A stretch of DNA of 64,000 bases from Psychrobacter sp. WY6 (GTDB lineage Bacteria; Pseudomonadota; Gammaproteobacteria; Pseudomonadales; Moraxellaceae), in NCBI RefSeq assembly GCF_018448495.1, contig NZ_CP049902.1:3348001-3412000 (forward strand), written 5' to 3'. The translations under genes were made by a program, and so were the position numbers. Position 1 is the stretch's first letter. The number at the start of each line of letters is the position of its first letter. Shown piece after piece: positions 9,448-17,343 of this stretch. Below the pieces are notes generated by a model, which saw only the letters and a list, made by a program, of their open reading frames with translations, did not search any database and was not told the origin of the DNA.

Positions 9448-10418
9448 ATGACCATTCAACAATTATTAAAAACAGCCCCTGTCACCACGCTGTTACTAGC
9501 CAGCTTTATCGGGTTATTCATCATGCAGGTACTGACAGGCGTCGATGCCAATAATCCATCGACTGAGGCGCTCTTAAAATGGGGTGCCAATGCATTGCCA
9601 TTTACCATGGGTGATGAGCCGTGGCGCTTGGTCAGCAGTGCCTTTTTACACATCGGCTTGATGCATTTATTGTTTAATGGATTTGCCATGTATTTCTTTG
9701 GGCAGATTGCCGAGCCGATGTTTGGCTCAGCCAAGTTTTTGGCATTGTTTTACTGGCGGCGATTGGGGGCAACTTACTGAATAACTATGTCACGTGGCAC
9801 AGTATCGTAGAAGGAACTGGTCAACCGGGTCTATCGGCTGGGGCGTCAGGTGGCATCATGGGTATCGGCGCAGCACTATTAATAGCCGCACTGTTTAAAA
9901 TATCGGTCAATGGCATGGTGCTCAATCTTAAAAGCTTGATATTTATCATGGGCATTAACCTTGTTTATGGTTTTGCCGTACCGGGTATCGACAATGCGGG
10001 GCATATCGGCGGCGCGGTGACTGGCTTAGTGATTGCACTGGCATTCGCAATCGCCTACCGTCAGCGTATGACAATAGCGTTACAGAATATACCTAATCCC
10101 GCTACTTATGAAGACCGTTATCGAACGACTTATATCAATTTTCCAGCAAGCAGCGATACTGACTCTTCTGCTAATAACGAGCACTTTAATAATGTTGATT
10201 TTGACAATAACAGCAGTTTCCACCCCGACTCTGCTGTAAACTCACACTTAAATACTCATGCTAATCGCAGCCTCCTTAGTGAACAAGAAACAGCGACCAA
10301 ATCTATCCTTATTTGGCAATTACTACCATGGCTAATGATGCTACTGATTAGCATTGGCTTTATTTGGTGGTGGCAAGATATTCATAATCAAATACAAGTA
10401 TTAAAAACCATTGAGTAA
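9448..10418 (+). CDS. rhomboid family intramembrane serine protease, one frameshift
   Basis: Cleaves membrane-protein segments within the bilayer. Multiple hydrophobic segments are seen. The N-terminal part has the loop motif HIGLMHLLFNGFAMYFFG. After a one-base deletion near 9755-9760 (expected ALFYLAAIGGNLLNN) the second frame carries the catalytic serine motif AGASGGIMGIGAAL and the catalytic histidine in IDNAGHIGGAVTG. After the rhomboid core a polar Asn/Ser-rich linker of ~70 residues (from about 10105) is followed by one more hydrophobic segment (LLPWLMMLLISIGFIWWW) near the C-terminus. Total ~323 residues. The substrate is unknown. Confidence 0.88.
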
Positions 10419-10518
10419 ACCTTCATAGTTATTTATCATTGCTAAATAATTCATGATAACAGCTTACTGGTTAGGTTTTCCTTACTCGCTTCTTGCTACA
10501 GTCAGAGCACTTTTAAAC

Positions 10519-10582
10519 CGCTACGGTGTTACCCGCCCTAGATGTACTCAGTTTACTATCTGCGGTCGGTCGCCTTGTAGCG
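10519..10582 (+). repeat. 64-bp intergenic repeat with CGCTAC/GTAGCG ends
   Basis: Begins CGCTACGGTGT and ends TTGTAGCG, so the ends are inverted repeats. The interior has ATGTACTCAGTTTAC. It is related to 12333-12398 (inverted) and, more weakly, 1432-1495. It sits in the gap before the MipA-type gene and may supply a hairpin. Confidence 0.6.
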
Positions 10583-10647
10583 ATTCTAAAATTTCTTGAC
10601 TATACACGATTGCCCCCAATTATTTCATCCATTCACGAGACTCTATT

Positions 10648-11460
10648 ATGTTTAAACCTGTAGCGCTACCTCATATTTCTACGCGCGTCATGCTTAGCGC
10701 ATTAACGGCTACCGCGTTATTTAGTGTCGCCAGTATGTCCAATGCTGCACTTTTTAAGGACAATTTACCTACTGACCAAGACGCTGTATTAAGCGTAGGC
10801 GTCAACGTCATAGCCGTCAACTCAGCCTACGATATGGAAGACAGCCTCGATGTACGTGTGTTACCGGGCGCGTTTTATGACAACAATAGATTCTATGTGC
10901 GCGGTGCTCAAGCGGGTGCTTATATCATTAATGATGGCAAAAATCAGCTGTCGGCTTATGCTCAGCTCGCTGGCAACGATTTCGATCCTGATGATGCTAG
11001 AGGCGCATTACAAGGTCTTGATGAGCGTGAAGCATCAGTCGCTGCTGGCCTGACTTATTTGCGCCGCACGCCCGTTGGTGGTTTCCGTGCTCAAATCGCG
11101 ACTGATGTTTTAGATCGTAGTGGTGGCAATACTGCCCGCTTGACCTATCTTGCTAGAATTACGAAAGACAAGCTAACGGTCTATCCAAGCATTGGCTTTG
11201 AATACAACGATGCTGACTATAATGAATACTATTATGGCGTCAGTGAAAAAGAGTCAGCGGAAACAGGCGTCGCCGCTTATAAGTCCAATTCGAGCTTGAA
11301 CCCTTACGTTAACATTAGTGCCAACTATGATTTCAATGAACGTTGGGCATTGTTTGCCAATCAAAGCTTAAGCTATTTGCCGAATGAGCAATATGATAGT
11401 CCTATGGTTGATTCGCGTACTGAGTCAACCTCAACGCTTGGTTTGCTTTATAAGTTTTAA
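10648..11460 (+). CDS. MipA/OmpV family outer membrane protein
   Basis: A 270-residue predicted outer-membrane beta-barrel with an N-terminal signal peptide cleaved near SMSNA-ALF. Family signs are the alternating strand pattern, the YYYGVSEKESAETGVAAYK stretch typical of MipA/OmpV proteins, and the C-terminal aromatic ending GLLYKF suited to BAM insertion. E. coli MipA scaffolds murein hydrolase MltA and PBP1B, but most homologues have no proven role. Intact. A strong terminator follows at once, shared with the convergent MliC-like gene. Confidence 0.82.
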   Translation: MFKPVALPHISTRVMLSALTATALFSVASMSNAALFKDNLPTDQDAVLSVGVNVIAVNSAYDMEDSLDVRVLPGAFYDNNRFYVRGAQAGAYIINDGKNQLSAYAQLAGNDFDPDDARGALQGLDEREASVAAGLTYLRRTPVGGFRAQIATDVLDRSGGNTARLTYLARITKDKLTVYPSIGFEYNDADYNEYYYGVSEKESAETGVAAYKSNSSLNPYVNISANYDFNERWALFANQSLSYLPNEQYDSPMVDSRTESTSTLGLLYKF

Positions 11461-11483
11461 TTCAGCTTAGATTTTCGATAATA

Positions 11484-11518
11484 AAAAGACCTTGTCGTAT
11501 TATGTGACAAGGTCTTTT
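11484..11518. terminator. bidirectional terminator between mipA-like and MliC-like genes
   Basis: AAAAGACCTTGTC and GACAAGGTCTTTT-type arms around a short A/T loop form a perfect-looking stem flanked by A and T runs. Confidence 0.85.
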
Positions 11519-11549
11519 AATTTCTCTAAATCTATAAGTCTGCTAGAAA

Positions 11550-11981
11550 CTAGCCTTTAAGCTTTTTGATAGAAGCAACATTACAACCTTTATAAAGGAT
11601 TTCACTCTTAGCGTTTTGTATATTAGCCGATGATTTATGATAGTTATTTAAACGCAGTGCGCCCGTCATAATACTAAAGTTGTCTTCATCACCAAACACG
11701 GTACCAACATTGTCAGAACGACCTAAGTTAATCGGTAAAAATCTTTTTTTGCCGTTCAGATTGGCTTCTGCAAAGGTCGGTAAATACTCTTTATTAAAGC
11801 CATAAGTCACGCTTACTTTCTTGTTGCTTTGGCAAGTATAGTTGACTTGTCTAATTTTAACAGCGGTGTCATAGCTTTCGCTTGGTTCCATTACTTGGTC
11901 CGAGTAAGCCATGGCAGAACCAGAACCTAATATTGCCATCAAAATACCAGCTGATGATAGAGCGGTCATTAACTTTTTCAT
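11550..11981 (-). CDS. secreted MliC-like (lysozyme inhibitor/ACP-type) protein
   Basis: A 143-residue protein with a signal peptide cleaved near GSAMA-YSD. The mature part has VNYTCQSNKKVSVTYGFN, reminiscent of the MliC C-type lysozyme inhibitor and Neisseria ACP folds, which start with a conserved YxC and end with a pairing Cys (here ILYKGCNVA). The middle NGKKRFLPINLGRSD is a pattern I associate with uncharacterised Moraxellaceae proteins. Inhibition of lysozyme is therefore an inference, not shown. It is convergent with the MipA-type gene and shares its terminator. Confidence 0.55.
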   Translation of the reverse strand: MKKLMTALSSAGILMAILGSGSAMAYSDQVMEPSESYDTAVKIRQVNYTCQSNKKVSVTYGFNKEYLPTFAEANLNGKKRFLPINLGRSDNVGTVFGDEDNFSIMTGALRLNNYHKSSANIQNAKSEILYKGCNVASIKKLKG

Positions 11982-12261
11982 AAATTACCTCAATGATATA
12001 ATTAGAATGGTCATAGATAAGAGAATACAAACAGGGACGTTAGCGGCGAACTATTTTTAGTTAGTCTAATCGTTCGCTCTTATTGTGCATGTGTTGATTT
12101 ACTATGATAATTTAAAAAATATTTTTCATCATCACTTACCTATGTGCCTATTCTAGCCAAAGTTTTAGTTTTTCTCGTTATAAATATTAGTTGGCTTGTT
12201 GTTTGAGGGTAAGACATTGTTTCTCTCGATGTATGTGCTTCAATTGATAGATAAAAAAAAG

Positions 12262-12300
12262 ACCCTGCACATCCGTTTATAAAGGATGACAAGGTTTTTT
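12262..12300. terminator. imperfect hairpin with A/T-run flanks
   Basis: ACCCTGCACATCC and GGATGACAAGGTT can pair imperfectly (about 9 of 13) around GTTTATAAA, with an A-run before and a T-run after. On the minus strand it would end fumC transcripts. Confidence 0.5.
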
Positions 12301-12332
12301 ATTTATAAATTCTAAGTGGAACAAATATGACG

Positions 12333-12398
12333 CTGCTACCAGAAAGACGAATGCGAATTGTACTTATCGTACATTAAGCGAGTCTGACACCGTAGCAG
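12333..12398 (-). repeat. 66-bp intergenic repeat with CTGCTAC/GTAGCAG ends
   Basis: CTGCTAC (12333-12339) and GTAGCAG (12392-12398) are perfect inverted repeats. Read on the minus strand it begins CTGCTACGGTGT and contains CTTAATGTAC, matching the + strand copy at 10519-10582. It lies between the fumC stop and its terminator. Confidence 0.65.
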
Positions 12399-12418
12399 GT
12401 CATTATTTGGTCTACTAC

Positions 12419-13821
12419 TTACTTAGGATTGACCATATCAGCAGGAATAACCCACTCATCAAACTGTGCTTCAGTTAATAGCTCTAACTCAACTGCAACT
12501 TGCTTCAAGGTTTTGTTTTCTTTATATGCCGTCTTAGCGATTTTCGCAGCATTCTCATAACCAACATGACGGTTAAGCGCAGTGACCAGCATCAATGAAT
12601 TGTGCAAGAAGTCATCGATTTTATCTTTTACTGGCTCGATACCAACCGCACAGTTTTCGTTGAAGCTGTTGCACGCATCACCAAGTAGTTTGACAGATTG
12701 CAACAAGTTAAAGGCAATTACTGGCTTATAAACGTTAAGCTCAAAGTTACCTGACGCGCCTGCCATGCTGATAGTGACATCGTTACCCATCACTTGCGCG
12801 ACAACCATAGTCATCGCTTCTGACTGAGTTGGGTTCACTTTGCCCGGCATGATAGAAGAGCCTGGCTCGTTCTCAGGAATCGTCAATTCGCCTAGACCAC
12901 AACGAGGACCTGACGCTAACCAGCGTATGTCATTAGCGATTTTATTTAAGCTACCTGCTAGCGTTTTTAATGCGCCAGAAGCAAACACTTCAGCATCACG
13001 AGCCGCTAGTGCTTCAAATTTATTCGGTGAGGTGACAAATGGCAGACCAGTCAAGGTTGATAACTGTTCAGCTGCTTTTACCGCATAATCAGGATGGGCG
13101 TTTAGACCAGTACCAACCGCGGTGCCGCCTAGTGGCAATTCATATAGACCTTGTAGCGCGTTATCGATACGAGTCAATGAATGGTCAAGTTGGCTCACAT
13201 AACCGCTAAATTCTTGACCCAAAGTCAAAGGCGTGGCGTCTTGTAAATGCGTACGACCAATTTTGACGATACTATCGAATTCTTTGGCTTTTGCAGCTAG
13301 TGTATCGCGTAGTGCTTTACCGCTGGAATCAATAGGCTATTAATCTGACGAGCAGCCGCCACACGAATCGCGGTTGGGAAGCTGTCGTTGGTAGACTGTG
13401 CATGGTTGACATGATCATTTGGGTGAATTGGCGTGTAGCTGCCGCGCGCGTTCCCTGCGATTTCGTTAGCACGGTTGGCTAATACTTCGTTCATGTTCAT
13501 ATTTGACTGGGTACCAGAACCCGTCTGCCATACAACCAATGGGAACTGATCGGTTAGACCACCGTTGATGACTTCGTCAGCGGCTTGCACGATTAAATCG
13601 CGCTTATCGCCTTCGATACGCTCAAGGCTGGCATTGGTAATCGCAGCGGCTTTTTTCACTAGCGCCATTGCTTCAATCATTGGACGTGGCAACGTCTCGC
13701 CACCGATTTTAAAGTTCTCACGGCTACGCTGAGTTTGCGCACCCCAATAAGCGTCAGCTGGGACTTCCACATTGCCCATGGTATCTTTTTCGGTACGAGT
13801 TGCCTGATTCTGTGTCGACAT
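12419..13821 (-). CDS. fumC: class II fumarate hydratase, one frameshift
   Basis: Iron-independent fumarase that interconverts fumarate and malate in the TCA cycle. Read across the break it is ~466 residues, the normal size. The N-terminal part has the substrate motif [12 protein letters not shown] and [13 protein letters not shown]; the C-terminal part has the superfamily signature [13 protein letters not shown]. The frame breaks at about 13315, where a run of four A (coding strand) expected in PAVKALRD has three; the reading then resumes as [26 protein letters not shown] homopolymer miscall explains it fully. No iron-dependent FumA/B is in the window. Confidence 0.93.
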
Positions 13822-14016
13822 AACTACCCTCTTTGATGGTTTGTTGTATAGCTGCTTCGAAAAAAGTGCAACACACGCTGCACATAAAGGAAAATACGCT
13901 GTAAAGTGGCGTTATGATAGCATGACTAAGGCGTGTTGAATATTCACAAATCGCCATTGCTGCTCTCTAAAAACAACAGCCATCATCAATTTAATACATT
14001 ATTGGATAGTATATCT

Positions 14017-14667
14017 ATGCATCCTGAGTTAAAAAATGCTGAGTCGAATACATCTACCTTTAGCAATCCGCCCAGACGGCTATTTACCCGCCAGCGCCGC
14101 CAATTAAGTGATGGCACACGCAGACAATATGCTCAGTCTGCAAGCTTGCATTTAATCAAGTTGCAACAGCGCTTACCTCCGCGTGCGCGTATTGGCTTAT
14201 ATTACGATGGCTTTGGTGAGCTACCTACTCAGCCAATATTAGACTGGTGTCAACGCTTAGGCTATTTACCTTATCTGCCTGTGGTTGGTTCGCTCGGTCG
14301 TACTAGCAATGGCAACGAGGATAAACACCTGCGCTTTGTGCCTGTTTATCATTCAAAGCTACTTAACATACCGACACGGATTCATCATTTAGGGATGAAG
14401 CAAAACCATCATCGCCGTTTACTTTGGGCGCAAGAATTGGATGTGATTATCTGTCCATTAGTAGCGGTAGACCTCAACGGCAATCGTATGGGTATGGGTG
14501 GCGGCTTTTATGATACGACCCTTAACAAAAGCTATCGGTCAGGCGCTAAAAAGCCATTAAAAATTGGCTGGTGTTATGATTTTCAAGTGGTTGAACAATT
14601 ACAGCGGCAACCGTGGGATGTGCCACTAGATGGCTTAATTACGCCAAGCGGCATAAGGTGGTTTTGA
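14017..14667 (+). CDS. 5-formyltetrahydrofolate cyclo-ligase
   Basis: Converts 5-formyl-THF plus ATP to 5,10-methenyl-THF. Family signs are the basic N-terminal helix FTRQRRQLSDGTRRQYAQ, the mid-region GLYYDGFGELPTQP, and the nucleotide-binding GNRMGMGGGFYDTTL near the C-terminus. The frame is open back to an ATG at 13933; I prefer 14017 (MHPELKNAES) because family length is then ~216 residues, but the start is uncertain. I looked for 6S RNA, which often neighbours this gene, but the 110-bp gap to fumC is too short. Its stop overlaps the ATG of the next small gene (TGATG), implying translational coupling. Confidence 0.88.
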   Translation: MHPELKNAESNTSTFSNPPRRLFTRQRRQLSDGTRRQYAQSASLHLIKLQQRLPPRARIGLYYDGFGELPTQPILDWCQRLGYLPYLPVVGSLGRTSNGNEDKHLRFVPVYHSKLLNIPTRIHHLGMKQNHHRRLLWAQELDVIICPLVAVDLNGNRMGMGGGFYDTTLNKSYRSGAKKPLKIGWCYDFQVVEQLQRQPWDVPLDGLITPSGIRWF

Positions 14668-14831
14668 TGAAAGATGATAAGCAAGCAATGGATACTAACT
14701 CTAGCGCTGATAATGTGGATGAGTATTTGCAAACGTTAGGTAACGAGGACGCTAGAGAGTTGCGTTACTACAGTCAAGAACAGTCCTTCGACTCCGATGA
14801 ATTAGCAAAGGTGGTTAATGAGAACGCTTAA
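14667..14831 (+). CDS. 54-residue acidic protein coupled to the cyclo-ligase gene
   Basis: Begins MKDDKQAMDTNSSADN, ends DELAKVVNENA. The ATG overlaps the preceding stop codon. The sequence is hydrophilic, with a helix-prone VDEYLQTLGNEDARELRYYS core. I do not recognise a family. The overlap and coding-like composition support reality; function is unknown. Confidence 0.55.
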   Translation: MKDDKQAMDTNSSADNVDEYLQTLGNEDARELRYYSQEQSFDSDELAKVVNENA

Positions 14832-15051
14832 ATGAATTACTGGCGCAAAGTGATGTTTTTGAGTAATTTGAATGGTGAGTTGAAAGATTTGTAAAAGTAC
14901 AGATAACTAAGAAATCACCAACTGGTCAATTGAAGAGCTACTATATTAGTAACCTCTTGATATATTACATGATATGGACTATTGTTTATTTTTAAATTAT
15001 GAAATACAATTACTGTAAATAATTATCATTACAACACTGGTTCAATCTACC

Positions 15052-15485
15052 ATGAATAAAGCAAAAAAAGAGTTCATGTCACCCGCTTCATTACAAGTCT
15101 GCTTTTACTTTTGGGTAATTATGTTGTTTCTCCACCAGCTGCTTATATTTATGATTACAATGATTTTGATATTGCCGAGCTGAGAAGTTTTTCTTTTGCG
15201 TTAGTTGCATTTTTTACCTTTGCATTGACAACTATATTGAAATAAAACGAATAAGGCAGCCTAATAATATATTTTTTCACCGCTTTATTGCCATAATTTC
15301 TCCTATAGTCTTATTATTTGCTAGTTTTATTTGGTTTATCAATCATAGACTACAGTAATGGCAATCTAAAACTAGAGCGGATTTATGATCCTGTGATTGA
15401 GTTATTTTTTCTATACCTTCTATCTAAAGGGATAAGAGACTTTAAACAAGGCTCACACAATGAAGAGATAACATTGGTTTCTTAA
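15052..15485 (+). pseudogene. small membrane protein, broken by three indels (as assembled)
   Basis: No single frame is long, but stitching frames gives a coherent ~145-residue protein. It starts MNKAKKRVHVTRFITSLLLLLG if an A-run at 15063-15069 is restored from 7 to 8. It continues through AELRSFSFALVAFFTFALT, then (after a slip near 15240) HRFIAIISPIVLLFASFIWF, then (after a slip near 15350) LERIYDPVIELFFLYLLSKG, and ends at a stop at 15485. Three hydrophobic segments suggest an inner-membrane protein. I do not recognise the family. It is followed at once by a terminator, which supports a real gene end. Confidence 0.5.
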
Positions 15486-15520
15486 GATTTTTCCTAATTA
15501 AATGATTTTTTGAAAACCAA

Positions 15521-15548
15521 AAACGCTTAGAAAAGCGTCTTTTTTTCA
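15521..15548. terminator. bidirectional terminator
   Basis: ACGCTT-AGAA-AAGCGT stem with A residues before and a T-run after, between the convergent broken membrane gene and the antiporter gene. Confidence 0.75.
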
Positions 15549-15577
15549 TTATCTTATAACTTAGGTATTTTACAACC

Positions 15578-16949
15578 TTACAACACCATCGCCGCAATCC
15601 AACCAAATATCAATAATGGAATATTGTAATGCAAGAATGTCGGCACTACGCTGTCCTTGATATGGTCATGCTGACCGTCGATGTTTAGACCAGAAGTGGG
15701 TCCAAGAGTCGAATCTGACGCTGGAGAACCTGCATCGCCCAACGCGCCAGCCGTACCAATAATCGCCACGGTTGCTAAAGGCGAAAACCCTAAAGAGATA
15801 CATAGCGGCACATAAATCGCGGCCAAGATAGGAATGGTCGAGAATGACGAACCAATACCCATCGTCACAATTAAACCAATTAATAGCATAATAAATGCGG
15901 CTATCGCTTTATTACCTGCGAATAATGACGCGGCACCATCAACTAATGGCTGAATCTGCTCAGTTGCTTTCATCACTTCTGCAAAGCCTTGCGCGGTAAT
16001 CATAATAAAGCCAATCATCGCCATCAATTTGATACCGTCATTAAAGACTGTATCGGCTTCACTCCATTTAACGACGCCCGTTGCCATAAAGACGCCAAAG
16101 CCAAACATTGAACCAAGCAAAAGTGAGTCGGTATACATCTGCACCACAAATGCCGTCACAATTGCGGCGAGCGCAACCAGCGTTTTCATCTTGCTTTGTG
16201 TTTGCGCACTAGCTGCAGTTTTGCTTAAAGCGTCACCCTCTAACACTTCATCATGCGCAGCTTTATCAATTGCTAGCTGCTGATACTGGCGCGGTTTACG
16301 GTAGCTGATAAATACGGCGACGAGTAAGCCTACAAACATACCCAAAGCCGGAATTGCCATGGCTTTGGTGACTGAGATGTTACTGATATCAATGCCTGCT
16401 TCGCCGACGTTTTTCAGCATGATTTGATTGAGATAAATATCACCAAAGCCATACGGAATAAACATATAAGTAGTCACGAGACCAAAAGTCAGTAGAAAGC
16501 AATTAAACGTCTATCAATGTGCATGCGATTGAAGGCGAGTAATAATGGCGGTACTAGCAATGGAATAAAGGCAATATGAATAGGGATTAAGTTTTGGCTA
16601 AAGCAGCTCATGGTGATTAAACCTGCAAACAGCATGTATTTAATCATGCCACCTGCCCCTATACCTGCGCCGCCAGCATCAATGCGTTTGATCACCGCCC
16701 CTGCCAGTGACTGTGGCAAGCCAGAATGCGCGATTGCCACCGCAAACGCCCCAAGCAGCGCATAAGACAGCGCGATTTGCGCGCCATTACGGATACCTTC
16801 TTGAAAGGCATTCAAAGTATCAGTCATACCCAAACCAGCGATGAGTCCGCCTGCAGCGCCCCGATTAATAAGCTGAGTACCACGTGTACACGCGCCAAAG
16901 ACAGCCCTAGCATGATGATGACTGCCAGCAGTACCGCATTGATGGTCAT
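15578..16949 (-). CDS. YuiF/NhaC-type Na+/H+ antiporter family transporter, two frameshifts
   Basis: Inner-membrane transporter of the NhaC superfamily, nearest by pattern to the YuiF group, sometimes called putative histidine transporters. Starts at ATG 16949 (MTINAVLLAVIIMLGLSLA). One missing base near 16855 breaks the expected LLIGA-AGGLIAGLGMTDTL; another near 16490 breaks the stretch before LLTFGLVTTYMFIP. About 455 residues and 10 or more hydrophobic segments result. Conserved-looking motifs are CFSQNLIPIHIAFIPLL, MGIGSSFSTIPILAAIYVPL and GALGDAGSPASDSTLGPTSG. A cytoplasmic linker near 16200-16290 is Ala/Ser/Gln-rich. The substrate is not decided by sequence. Confidence 0.83.
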
Positions 16950-17343
16950 ATATTGCCTCTTATTCTGTCTGCTATAGCCTGATGAAGACCTATTAATATC
17001 TCATGGATGATGGATATCATCCTCGCCTCTAAACCGCTTGACGCTAAAACCACCGTTTAACACGCGCGTCAGTTTACCTTATTTTGCACACAAATCCTAC
17101 GCACAGAACCCAATAGGTGTTAGCTATGCACTTATTACCCATGCTCTGTATACATTAAATTTCAGCTAATATTTAAAATTATAAATAACAATATGACTCG
17201 CAGTCTTTAGATAGATATAACTATTTTGCGCAGATAAGCGTGTGACTTTGCCCACAAGCCTTGCAATTTTATCGGTGAGCACCATTTATCTAAACATGAA
17301 CCACGAACTTGACTTTACAAGTCTGGTGAACGAGGAAGAATAT
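16950..17343. other. gene-free stretch upstream of lon
   Basis: 394 bp of A/T-rich DNA between divergent genes, so it must carry promoters for both the antiporter gene and lon. I see a good ribosome binding site (GAGGAAG) before lon but no convincing heat-shock (sigma-32) promoter or other structure. Confidence 0.4.

Noticed and set aside
13822-14016. 6S RNA next to the 5-formyl-THF cyclo-ligase gene
   Set aside because: The gap is too short for a ~180-nt RNA if the upstream start is used, and I could not see the typical long closing stem.
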